A DNA stretch of 56,201 bases, taken from assembly GCA_019358985.1 (NCBI GenBank), contig JAHHIJ010000041.1, forward strand, positions 1-56,201. Reading direction: 5' to 3'. This document shows, one piece after another, positions 17,291 through 25,170 of the stretch; the stretch's first letter is position 1; each line of letters starts with the position of its first letter. The notes under the pieces were generated by a model. It did no database searches. It had not been told where the DNA came from and saw nothing but the letters and a program-made list of their open reading frames with translations. The position numbers were made by a program, and so were the translations under genes. This DNA is from Tolypothrix brevis GSE-NOS-MK-07-07A (lineage in GTDB: Bacteria; Cyanobacteriota; Cyanobacteriia; Cyanobacteriales; Nostocaceae).

Positions 17291-19510
17291 GTGGCTAATA
17301 CTGGTCTGAATCAAGGGCAATTAATTACTACTTCCCCACAAAGCGCGGTTGACATTAGACAACTATCGACAATTTTGTTTCGTCGGCGCTTTCTCATTCT
17401 TGGTGTTTCTGGCTTAGTTATGTCCGTTGCCATTTTTCTGGCAACAATTACCAAACCAAAATACCAAAGCTCTATGCAATTATTGGTAAGTTCCAATTTG
17501 TATGAAGGCTTACAATCTAGAAATATTCAAGGAAATACAGATAGCCAATTTACCGACCCAAATTTTCAAGTTGTTGATTACACTGCTCAGTTAAGGCTAA
17601 TGCTGAGTACTAAGTTAATCCAAAAAGCTGTAGATTTACTGCGTCCGGAATATCCAGATATTAAAGTAGAAGATATTTTAGGTAAGAAAGGTAAACAAGC
17701 TAAACCAGGTTCTTTAGTTGTGGCTCAACTAGAAGGAGGGACAGGAGTTAATAAAGTTCCCAGTCAAGTATTTGAAATCACATTTAAAGACCAAGATCCA
17801 ATTAAAGCCGAAAAAGTACTACAAGCATTAAAAAAAGTTTATCAAGATTACAACATAGAGCAACAAAAGCAACGTCTAAATAAAGGACTTTCTTTTGTTA
17901 ACGATCGCCTACCCACAATTAAACAAGAGGTGATTAATTCTGAGAATAATTTAAAACAGTTTCGGCAAAAATATAACTTACTCGATCCCGAAGCACAAAG
18001 TAAAATTATCCTCGATTCTCTAGCCAACAACCAAAAGCAACTCCAAAGCACTCGTGCCGAGCTTCAAGATGTCCGCGCTCGCTACAATAACTTGCAGCGA
18101 AAAATAGCAGCATCACCCCAGAATGCCCTTATTTCCTCTCGTTTGAGTCAATCAACTCGTTATCAAGGGCTATTAAACGAGATTCAAAAAACGGAATTAG
18201 CTTTAGGTAAAGAACGATTGCGCTATATAGATACCTCGCCGGTGATCGTCAATCTGACGCAACAACGCTCCAATCAACTATCATTATTACAACAAGAAAT
18301 TGGGCGATCGCTCGGAAACAGAGCGCCTACAACACCTCAAAGCGGAAAATCACTGCTCACACAAGGGCAAATGGGACAAGTTGACGTCAAGTTGCTAGAA
18401 GAATTAATACAGGTGCAAACAGCTTCTTTGGGATTAGTTGCTAATGAACAAAGTTTAGCTAAGTCAGAACAGCAACTTCGCTCAGAGTTAAGCAGATACC
18501 CCACCTTAATTGCAGAGTACAATCGGCTGTTGCCAGAAGTCGAAACTAATCGCAAAACACTCGAACAACTTCTAGAAGCACAACAATCTTTAGGAATGAA
18601 AATTGCTCAGGGAGGGTTTGATTGGCAAGTCTTGGAAGAACCCCAACCGGGAATTTATATGGGTAGCGGCAAAACATTACGTTTAGCTGGGGGAGCCGTA
18701 ATCGGACCAATTTTAGGTATTGCGATCGCCCTAATTTGGGAGATGTCTAAAGATGCAATTTATTCTTCACAAGAGTTACAAAACTCAACAAATCTGCGTT
18801 TACTTGGCAGAGTTCCGAAATTATCTCTACCGCTGAATAAAAAGCGGCTTTCAACGCTGTTTTTGCAAAAGGGCAGCTTAACTTCTGGGTATCGTGACAA
18901 ACAACTTAGTGTTTACACTCGGTTGCCCTTTCACGAAACTTTGGATATGATCTACCAAAACATTCAAATATCAAATCCCTACGCCTTCAAGTCACTGATG
19001 GTGACTTCAGCACTACCCAAAGAAGGTAAAACAACCATAGCACAGGGATTGGCGTTGAGTGCGGCAAGGATGCATCGGCGAGTTTTGCTAATTGATGCCA
19101 ACATGCGCGAACCTCACCTACACAAAATTTTGGAGCTTTCTAACGACTGGGGACTATCTCTGCTATTACTTGATGAAACAAATACCCCCGTTCCCGATTA
19201 CATCCAGCCAATTCACCCGGCGATCGATGTTTTAACCGCAGGTCCGATACCAGAAGATGCAGTGAAATTACTGAGTTCTCGGCGGATGAAAGAACTAATC
19301 CAGGTCTTTGAACAAACCTATGATTTAGTATTGATAGATGCCCCAGCAATTTTAGGTACTGTTGATGCCAGAATTTTAGCAACATACTGTCATCAGATTG
19401 TATTGGTGGGAAAAATGGGTCAAGTAACTAGAACTGAATTGATTCAAGCTACAGAGATTTTGGGCAAGTTGAATGTAGTTGGCATCATCGCTAATGAAGC
19501 GAATAATTGA
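17291..19510 (+). CDS. Wzc-like polysaccharide co-polymerase with BY-kinase-type ATPase domain
   Basis: Controls polysaccharide chain length and export. 739 aa in three parts. A Wzz-type domain begins with a membrane helix (about 33-55) and a PKYQSS motif. A long coiled-coil periplasmic region (about 190-440, rich in Gln/Leu) follows, then a second helix (about 463-482, GGAVIGPILGIAIALIW). The cytosolic CpsD-type domain has Walker A SALPKEGKTT (Lys580), Walker A' LLIDANMREP (about 600) and Walker B LVLIDAPAI. The C-terminus ends IIANEANN with no tyrosine cluster, so the usual autophosphorylated tail is absent. The start is GTG with AGAGGA eight bases before it. The stop codon lies in a tandem duplication. 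It follows the truncated exporter by 111 bases. Confidence 0.9.
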   Translation: MANTGLNQGQLITTSPQSAVDIRQLSTILFRRRFLILGVSGLVMSVAIFLATITKPKYQSSMQLLVSSNLYEGLQSRNIQGNTDSQFTDPNFQVVDYTAQLRLMLSTKLIQKAVDLLRPEYPDIKVEDILGKKGKQAKPGSLVVAQLEGGTGVNKVPSQVFEITFKDQDPIKAEKVLQALKKVYQDYNIEQQKQRLNKGLSFVNDRLPTIKQEVINSENNLKQFRQKYNLLDPEAQSKIILDSLANNQKQLQSTRAELQDVRARYNNLQRKIAASPQNALISSRLSQSTRYQGLLNEIQKTELALGKERLRYIDTSPVIVNLTQQRSNQLSLLQQEIGRSLGNRAPTTPQSGKSLLTQGQMGQVDVKLLEELIQVQTASLGLVANEQSLAKSEQQLRSELSRYPTLIAEYNRLLPEVETNRKTLEQLLEAQQSLGMKIAQGGFDWQVLEEPQPGIYMGSGKTLRLAGGAVIGPILGIAIALIWEMSKDAIYSSQELQNSTNLRLLGRVPKLSLPLNKKRLSTLFLQKGSLTSGYRDKQLSVYTRLPFHETLDMIYQNIQISNPYAFKSLMVTSALPKEGKTTIAQGLALSAARMHRRVLLIDANMREPHLHKILELSNDWGLSLLLLDETNTPVPDYIQPIHPAIDVLTAGPIPEDAVKLLSSRRMKELIQVFEQTYDLVLIDAPAILGTVDARILATYCHQIVLVGKMGQVTRTELIQATEILGKLNVVGIIANEANN

Positions 19511-19651
19511 TTTGTCGTAGAGACGTTCCGATGGAACGTCTAGAACTGAATTGATTCAAGCTACAGAGATTTTGGGCAAGTTGAATGTAGTTGGCATCAT
19601 CGCTAATGAAGCGAATAATTGATTTGTCGTAGAGACGTTCCGATGGAACGT
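19428..19651. repeat. Exact 112-bp tandem duplication spanning the wzc stop codon
   Basis: Bases 19428-19539 are repeated exactly at 19540-19651, and the following CT matches the CT at the start of each unit. Each unit holds the last 27 codons and the stop of wzc plus a dispersed palindrome (GTAGAGACGTTCCGATGGAACGTCT). The second copy of the coding part has no start and is a dead remnant. Confidence 0.95.
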
Positions 19652-19974
19652 CTTTCAACAGTTTTGGTTTTGTACAAAGGCGATTCCCTTGCGTCTTTGT
19701 GATCTATAATTTTTATCAAAAATCCTTATCCGAACCGTTGCATAAGTTCGTGGCGTTTTTTTAACGCAGAGGAGCGCGGAGGTAAACGCAGAGTTTTCGT
19801 GATAAATTTTCGACATGAATTTATGCAATATTATACCAAGTACAGCATTTGATTAATTTGTAGCAAATTAAACTTGGCAACAGCCTGCAATTCGATTGTC
19901 ACTCGATGCATTTAAAAATCTGCGCTTTTATGCAAAACTGTACTAAGTGCGATCGCACTTAAAGAGTATCTTGT
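19652..19974. other. Non-coding stretch with dispersed repeat remnants
   Basis: Contains ACGCAGAGGAGCGCGGAGGTAAACGCAGAG (19756-19785), a widely dispersed cyanobacterial intergenic motif, and the 18-base palindrome TAAGTGCGATCGCACTTA (19944-19961) centred on a HIP1 octamer. That palindrome lies just downstream of the minus-strand gene ending at 19975 and may terminate it. No gene seen. Confidence 0.5.
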
Positions 19975-20214
19975 TCAATCTAAGTTCCGCACTGCATAAC
20001 CTTTACTGCATTTTTGAACTAGTACCCAAGTTTTAGTTTCCTTGTCGAGTGCAGGTAGAACGCGGAAATTAAAGACATCTGCCCAAGTTTCTATGCCGTG
20101 ATTATTTGCGAACTCCATCTCAAGTTGTTTGAAACGTTCCCAGTCGCGATCGCTTATGGCAGCAAATATGGGAATCACTGCACTTAAGGGTATTTGTGTC
20201 GCTGCCTCAGTCAT
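19975..20214 (-). CDS. Small hypothetical protein
   Basis: 79 aa, MTEAATQIPLSAVIPIFAAISDR..., no recognised domain. The first half is predicted helical with an amphipathic IPIFAAISDRDWERFKQLE segment; the second half (VFNFRVLPALDKETKTWVLVQKC) looks like a small beta sheet. The ATG at 20212-20214 is chosen because GAGG lies nine bases upstream; the 15-base longer TTG version would put this ribosome site inside the gene. Soluble, no signal peptide. It stands alone, divergent from the CHAT-GUN4 gene 260 bases away. The context gives no function. Confidence 0.6.
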   Translation of the reverse strand: MTEAATQIPLSAVIPIFAAISDRDWERFKQLEMEFANNHGIETWADVFNFRVLPALDKETKTWVLVQKCSKGYAVRNLD

Positions 20215-20474
20215 AAGTAATATCCTCAAAAATACAAACTATTGGTAGTGGCTTGTCTTCTGTATCAATTATTTATATAAAAAAAGATATTATACTATAT
20301 CTTTTGCGGAATTCAAGGTTGCTGTCTTGTATTCATTGTATGGAAACATCTAGAATATACATACTTATGAGACACTGGTGTAAGTAAACCCCATTTTATT
20401 CAGCCGATGTCTAGCCAGGGGAGCAAAGGAAGATTTTAACCCGGAAATATTATTTAAATAAACCCTGACATGAA

Positions 20475-21806
20475 ATGAGCGTTGAAATCCCAGTCAAAAA
20501 AATCTTAGTGTTGTCAGCGAATCCCAAAGGGACGAAACCACTGCGTTTGAATGAGGAGATTCGTGAAATTAAGGAAGGGTTACGACTAGCGAAAAAACGC
20601 GACAGCTTTCAGATAGAGTCGGCAGAAGCAGTGCGTGACATAGATATTCACCGCTCTATTCTGAATTATGAACCCCAGATTATTCATTTTTCCGGACATG
20701 GTGCAGGGGAAGAGGGTTTAATATTTGAAGATAATATCGGACAACAAAAGCTAGTGGATGCAGCAGCATTAGCTGGACTGTTTGAGTTGTTCGCTCCGCA
20801 GGTAGAGTGTGTATTACTTAATGCTTGCTATTCTGAGATTCAAGCCAAAGCGATCGCCCAACATATTAATTATGTTATCGGCATGAGTCAAGAAATTGGC
20901 GATAAAGCCGCAATTAAATTTGCTGTTGGTTTTTACGATGCTCTGGGGGCTGGAAAAGACGTTGAATTTGCATATAAACTTGGTTGTCAAGTCATCCGCA
21001 TAGCAGGGATTCGAGAGCATTTGACACCTCAACTGTTGAGAAAAGAAGATTTGCATGGGGAAAGTATAAATACCACCCCTACACTCACTTCACCCCCACA
21101 GGATGCTCGCAAAGCAAGCGTTGTTTCTCCTTCACCCACACTAACACCAACTCCCCCTGTAACCAAACAGGAAAAAGCTCAAAAGCTTCAACAACAAGAA
21201 GCCGAGAGACTACAACTACAACGAGAAGCACAGAGGAAACGACAAGAACAGCAAGCTACTCAAACAACCACCACACCGACAGATACAGATGATCTCAGTT
21301 CTGAGAAGGGTGTAGATTATACGCGGTTGCGCGATTTACTCAAAGCTCAAAAGTGGAAAGGAGCGGATCAAGAAACTTTGGCAGTGATGCTGAGAGCCGG
21401 TGGTAGAGAAAAGGAACCCTGGCTTGATTCCGAATCTATTGAAAACTTTCCTTGTACTGACTTACGCACCATTGACCAACTTTGGGTAAAATACAGTAAT
21501 GGGCGATTTGGGTTTAGCGTGCAGAAGCGCATTTGGGAAAGTGTAGGAAAAGACTTGGAAAAGTTTGGCGATCGCGTCGGCTGGCTGAAGTATGAGAAAG
21601 TTGTAATAGAAAAATGGTTTGGATTGAAACAACAAGAAACGAACAAGGCGAGATGGCTTCAATTTGACGACCTCACATATAATTTAAGTGCCTCCAAGGG
21701 ACACCTGCCGTTTGATACGTGGTGGTTTGTGGAGTACTTGCGTTTGCACGAGGGCAAGTGGTGGTTCTCTTCTCTCGCGTCGAGACTTGTAAACTGTAAC
21801 ATATAA
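20475..21806 (+). CDS. CHAT-domain (caspase-like) protease fused to a GUN4 tetrapyrrole-binding domain
   Basis: 443 aa in three parts. Residues 8-190 form a CHAT/caspase-like domain with the catalytic dyad His75 (HFSGHG) and Cys118 (LNACYS), preceded by KILVLSANPKGT, the usual opening of cyanobacterial CHAT proteins. Residues about 195-275 are a Pro/Thr-rich linker and a Gln/Glu/Arg-rich coiled coil. Residues 279-437 are a GUN4-type domain: VDYTRLRDLLKAQKWKGADQET, TIDQLWVKYSNGRFGFSVQ, and a GHLP...WW ending. GUN4 proteins bind protoporphyrin or Mg-protoporphyrin and regulate Mg-chelatase; CHAT proteins are typically proteolytic effectors or signalling proteases. The fusion suggests a protease gated by tetrapyrrole. 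Monocistronic; substrate unknown. Confidence 0.88.
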   Translation: MSVEIPVKKILVLSANPKGTKPLRLNEEIREIKEGLRLAKKRDSFQIESAEAVRDIDIHRSILNYEPQIIHFSGHGAGEEGLIFEDNIGQQKLVDAAALAGLFELFAPQVECVLLNACYSEIQAKAIAQHINYVIGMSQEIGDKAAIKFAVGFYDALGAGKDVEFAYKLGCQVIRIAGIREHLTPQLLRKEDLHGESINTTPTLTSPPQDARKASVVSPSPTLTPTPPVTKQEKAQKLQQQEAERLQLQREAQRKRQEQQATQTTTTPTDTDDLSSEKGVDYTRLRDLLKAQKWKGADQETLAVMLRAGGREKEPWLDSESIENFPCTDLRTIDQLWVKYSNGRFGFSVQKRIWESVGKDLEKFGDRVGWLKYEKVVIEKWFGLKQQETNKARWLQFDDLTYNLSASKGHLPFDTWWFVEYLRLHEGKWWFSSLASRLVNCNI

Positions 21807-22203
21807 GGCTTACAAGAAATTGTAAAGATTCACAAACAAGTAATTAACCACGAAGTATTGCGGGTTCTAGGTTGACCTTACCTGGCACTAGGCATGATAA
21901 AAAGCATCTTCTTGTTTTAGTAGTACGATGCTGGCAATTTGCGGGTTCTGATATCTTGCAGCAATCTCGATTAGCAGCATCACCCACGCAGAAATAAATT
22001 TCACAGGCTTTTAGCTAAAGTCCACTTAAGTGGACTCAAACCCTTGTTCAGTCGTCTTTAGACGACTTTAGCTATTAGCCTCAGAATTCATTCTGAGGCG
22101 GTTGTTGAGGATGACTTGTGTCTACGTCAAAAATAGCAAATAAAGCTATTCTATAAATGTAAAGATGTATTAACCCATCTATCTTTAGTTATTTTTCCCA
22201 TCT
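21807..22203. repeat. Intergenic block with three stacked palindromes
   Basis: Three perfect or near-perfect palindromes follow one another: AGTCCACTTAAGTGGACT (22019-22036), AGTCGTCTTTAGACGACT (22050-22067) and CCTCAGAATTCATTCTGAGG (22079-22098). The first two are enclosed by a larger inverted pair, TAGCTAAAGTC / GACTTTAGCTA (22012-22022 and 22061-22071). The rest of the 397-base gap is AT-rich without a gene. Confidence 0.75.
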
Positions 22204-23085
22204 ATGCTGACGACACCAGAAAGCAACACCGAACCAATGTGGCTTGTGATTATCCGACTATTGCGATGGCACAAACCAGAAGGACGGTTAATCTTGATGA
22301 TACCTGCTCTTTGGGCTGTGTTTTTGGCAGCTTCAGGGAAACCACCTTTACCGCTAGTTGGCGTCATTGCTTTAGGAACGATCGCCACAAGTGCAGCTGG
22401 ATGCATTGTGAATGATTTGTGGGATCGCGACATCGACCCCCAGGTAGAAAGAACTCGCTCACGTCCTCTTGCTTCTCGTGCGCTTTCAATAAAGGTTGGT
22501 ATTGTTATTGCAATTGTGGCGATGTTTTGTGCAGCAGTTCTTGCCTTTTATCTTAACCCGCTTTCTTTTTGGTTGTGTGTGGCAGCAGTACCAGTAATCC
22601 TGCTTTATCCAGGTGCGAAAAGAGTGTTTCCTGTACCGCAGTTAGTGCTTTCCATCGCTTGGGGTTTTGGTGTATTAATTAGTTGGAGTGCAGTGACGCA
22701 AAACCTCTCACAAGCGACTTGGTTACTTTGGGGTGCTACAGTGATGTGGACATTAGGATTTGATACAGTTTACGCCATGAGCGATCGCGAAGATGATCGG
22801 CGTATTAATATTAATTCTAGCGCTTTATTTTTTGGCGACAAGGCACCTCTAGCGATCGGAACTTTCTTTGCTACAACCATCTTTTTTCTCAGTTGGTTAG
22901 GTGTTTTAATGCATCTTAAGTTTGCATTCTGGATTACCCTTGCAATTGCTGCTATTGGCTGGATTTGGCAATATCTTCAATTAATCAAAAAAGACCTCCC
23001 CAATCCAGTTTACGCGCAAATGTTTCGGCAAAATGTTTGGATTGGTTTTATCATCCTTGCGGGAATGATTGCCGGCTCTTTCTAA
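22204..23085 (+). CDS. plqA: 4-hydroxybenzoate polyprenyl (solanesyl) transferase, UbiA family
   Basis: Attaches the polyprenyl tail to 4-hydroxybenzoate, an early membrane step of plastoquinone synthesis in cyanobacteria. The 293-aa product has about eight or nine membrane helices. The two Asp-rich prenyl-diphosphate/Mg sites are present: NDLWDRDIDPQVERTRSRPL (about 74-93) and DTVYAMSDREDDRRI (about 188-202). The N-terminal RLLRWHKPEGRLI is typical of UbiA proteins acting on 4-hydroxybenzoate. The start ATG at 22204 follows a T-rich stretch without a clear ribosome site. ynfA follows about 100 bases downstream on the same strand. The UbiA family is certain; substrate choice is by similarity to the cyanobacterial plastoquinone enzyme and inferred. 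Confidence 0.9.
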   Translation: MLTTPESNTEPMWLVIIRLLRWHKPEGRLILMIPALWAVFLAASGKPPLPLVGVIALGTIATSAAGCIVNDLWDRDIDPQVERTRSRPLASRALSIKVGIVIAIVAMFCAAVLAFYLNPLSFWLCVAAVPVILLYPGAKRVFPVPQLVLSIAWGFGVLISWSAVTQNLSQATWLLWGATVMWTLGFDTVYAMSDREDDRRININSSALFFGDKAPLAIGTFFATTIFFLSWLGVLMHLKFAFWITLAIAAIGWIWQYLQLIKKDLPNPVYAQMFRQNVWIGFIILAGMIAGSF

Positions 23086-23105
23086 TTATCAACTGTATTA
23101 GTCAG

Positions 23106-23170
23106 ATGTAGAGACGACGATTTATCGCGTCTTTCCAGACGATTTATCGCGTCTTTCCAGACGATTTTTT
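23106..23170. repeat. 22-bp tandem repeat derived from a dispersed palindrome
   Basis: After GTAGAGACG the unit ACGATTTATCGCGTCTTTCCAG occurs twice (23117-23138, 23139-23160) plus a partial third copy. Each unit contains the palindromic core ACGATTTATCGCGT. It lies in the gap between the prenyltransferase gene and ynfA, ending 14 bases before the ynfA start. Confidence 0.8.
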
Positions 23171-23184
23171 TCCTGAAGCCGAAA

Positions 23185-23511
23185 ATGCAAACATTTGTCT
23201 TATTCTTAGTTGCTGCATTCGGAGAAATCTCCGGTTGCTACGCATTTTGGGCAACTTTCAGACTGGGAAAAAGCACACTTTTGATTATTCCCGGTATCTT
23301 AGCCCTAATTATCTTCGCTTTCACCCTAACTAAAATAGATGCCTCAAATGCTGGTAGAGTCTACGCTGCTTATGGTGGTATTTACATTCTCTCATCTCTG
23401 GTTTGGTTGTGGTTAGTTGAAGGTGCAAAACCAGACAAGTGGGATTTACTTGGTGTGACAATTTCCTTAATAGGAACAGTTGTAATTTTATTCAGTCCGC
23501 ATCGCTTGTAA
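23185..23511 (+). CDS. YnfA family (UPF0060) small membrane protein
   Basis: 108 aa with four predicted membrane helices: [19 protein letters not shown] (about 3-21), a second at 32-46, [21 protein letters not shown] (about 60-80) and [16 protein letters not shown] (about 88-103). The family signature [13 protein letters not shown] and AAYGGIYI are clear. The family is related to small multidrug resistance proteins and has been proposed as an efflux transporter; the substrate in cyanobacteria is unknown. Likely read with, or shortly after, the upstream prenyltransferase gene. Confidence 0.92.
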   Translation: MQTFVLFLVAAFGEISGCYAFWATFRLGKSTLLIIPGILALIIFAFTLTKIDASNAGRVYAAYGGIYILSSLVWLWLVEGAKPDKWDLLGVTISLIGTVVILFSPHRL

Positions 23512-23732
23512 AAAAAAGATTTGCCCCGACTTTTTGGAGAAGTTGGGAATCTGGTAAGTTCCTTGTTAGCGCAGGTATTTGAGATTGAGATTGCCTTCTT
23601 AATGGGAGCATTCCAATTTTTTCAAAACGCCAAAAAATCACCCTTCCCACTTTGCGAACCTCTGCGTATACCTTTGCGCTACTTTGCGTTAACGCTCTTT
23701 TATTATTCTTGCCAAATAAAATTTGAAACCAT

Positions 23733-23764
23733 TGATGAGACGTAGCATTGCTACGTCTCTACAT
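23733..23764. repeat. Dispersed palindromic repeat
   Basis: GAGACGTAGCATTGCTACGTCTCTACATTTTTTC is a member of the GACGTAGC palindrome family and is followed by a T-run. It lies just beyond the ndhK stop and may serve as a terminator for transcription arriving from the left. Confidence 0.6.
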
Positions 23765-23797
23765 TTTTTCTAACAGATGACTATCAAGAACGCGCTT

Positions 23798-24493
23798 TTA
23801 TTTCTCAACCAGACTAACATTACTTTCTGACAACAAAGGCAAAGGTAATCCTGGTGCTGCGGCAATTTCTCCAAGTTGATTCTGTTGTTCTAACTTGTGC
23901 AAATATTGCCCATCGTGAATAGGAGACACAACTTGCATTTGGTGCGGGATACTGTAGTAGCGATGAGTTTGTTTGCTTTGCTCCCGTTCTTGGATGCTCT
24001 CATTGGCAATCTTCTTGCGTAGTTTAATAATCGCATCTAGAACAGCTTCCGGTCTAGGTGGACACCCCGGTATATAAACATCAACAGGAATTAACTTATC
24101 TACACCTCGAACTGCGGAGGACGAATCTACACTAAACATCCCACCTGTAATTGTGCAAGCTCCCATCGCAATCACGTACTTTGGTTCAGGCATTTGCTCG
24201 TAAAGTCGCACCAAATTCGGAGCATACTTCATAGTGATTGTACCTGCGGTAATCATCAAGTCTGCTTGTCGGGGAGTCGCACGGGGAATCATCCCGAAGC
24301 GCTCCATATCAAAGCGAGAAGCATAAGCAGCCATAAATTCCATGAAACAGCAAGCTGTACCAAACATCATCGGATACAGACTGGACATTTTTGACCAGTT
24401 GTAGAGGTCATCTACGGTGGTAAGGATGATATTCTCAGATAGTTGTTGAGTTACTTCCGCACGCTCAACGGGATTGATGATTGAGTTAGTCAT
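23798..24493 (-). CDS. ndhK: NAD(P)H-quinone oxidoreductase subunit K (NDH-1)
   Basis: Carries the terminal N2 iron-sulphur cluster of the thylakoid NDH-1 complex and passes electrons to plastoquinone. The 231-aa product contains the four cluster ligands: Cys48-Cys49 (GTACCFMEF), Cys113 (GACTITGG) and Cys144 (PGCPPRPE). [19 protein letters not shown] is fully typical. The C-terminal tail (about 175-231) is the variable cyanobacterial extension. The usual operon is ndhC-ndhK-ndhJ, but neither partner is adjacent here, so this may be a second, solitary copy. All ligands are intact, so it should be functional. Confidence 0.95.
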   Translation of the reverse strand: MTNSIINPVERAEVTQQLSENIILTTVDDLYNWSKMSSLYPMMFGTACCFMEFMAAYASRFDMERFGMIPRATPRQADLMITAGTITMKYAPNLVRLYEQMPEPKYVIAMGACTITGGMFSVDSSSAVRGVDKLIPVDVYIPGCPPRPEAVLDAIIKLRKKIANESIQEREQSKQTHRYYSIPHQMQVVSPIHDGQYLHKLEQQNQLGEIAAAPGLPLPLLSESNVSLVEK

Positions 24494-24771
24494 AAGCTGA
24501 TTGGCTCAAAAATTGATATTGATAACTACAATTTGCGATCGCTCAGTTCCGCTCCACCAATGAAAAAGAGGGGAAAAGGGCAAAGGGGAAAAAGAGGGGA
24601 AGATGAATTAAGTGTAAATACTTATTATAATTCCGATTTTTCTCTTTAGCCTGCAAATAGCGATCGCCCAGACAAAAAAGCGTTACACTTCATTGCGAAA
24701 TAAAAAGATCGCCTAAAGAACGTGATAACTTTTGATGATGTAAAGAGACGACACAGATAAAGGAGAACACA

Positions 24772-24978
24772 GTGGCAATGGAATCAAATTTATTAACGAG
24801 CAACACTCCAGTGCAAGAAGATTTCAGCGAATACGTTGCCCATCTACAGCTTCACATGGCTTTGCAAGCTCGCAATCTGGTTCCAACCCTCACTTCAAAG
24901 CTCGGAGACAGTCGGGAAGAAATGCTTCATCAAACTCAAGCCAATTTTGAAAAGCTTATATCTCGACAAGCGCTCTAG
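24772..24978 (+). CDS. Small hypothetical protein
   Basis: 68 aa, mostly helical and soluble: a Ser/Thr-rich start, then EYVAHLQLHMALQARNLVPTLTSKLG and a charged SREEMLHQTQANFEKL helix. No known domain is recognised. The GTG at 24772 is preferred because AGGAG (24761-24765) lies six bases before it; the ATG two codons later would be 12 bases away. A hairpin terminator follows, which supports a real single-gene transcript. Confidence 0.7.
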   Translation: MAMESNLLTSNTPVQEDFSEYVAHLQLHMALQARNLVPTLTSKLGDSREEMLHQTQANFEKLISRQAL

Positions 24979-25011
24979 AAAATACAAAAATTAAGCCAAA
25001 CTAACATAGAA

Positions 25012-25069
25012 TAAAAGCAGATTTTGTTGGTAAACCCTTGGTGGTGTCTCCATCAAGTCTGCTTTTTAA
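25012..25069 (+). terminator. Hairpin terminator after the 68-aa gene
   Basis: AAAAGCAGA (25013-25021) pairs with TCTGCTTTT (25058-25066) at the base of a long imperfect hairpin ending in TTTTTAAG. It lies about 35 bases after the stop. Confidence 0.65.
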
Positions 25070-25170
25070 GTATAAAGTTACGAAAATCACTATGATTGAA
25101 ACTACGGGATCATAAACAACCGGAGTAATACGAAATAACGAGATTAGATTGTAAGGCGGCTCGAATAAAA

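Noticed and set aside
23521-23745. 74-codon open frame after ynfA
   Set aside because: It runs through dispersed repeat DNA (TGCGAACCTCTGCG... motif) and has no recognisable composition, ribosome site or start context.
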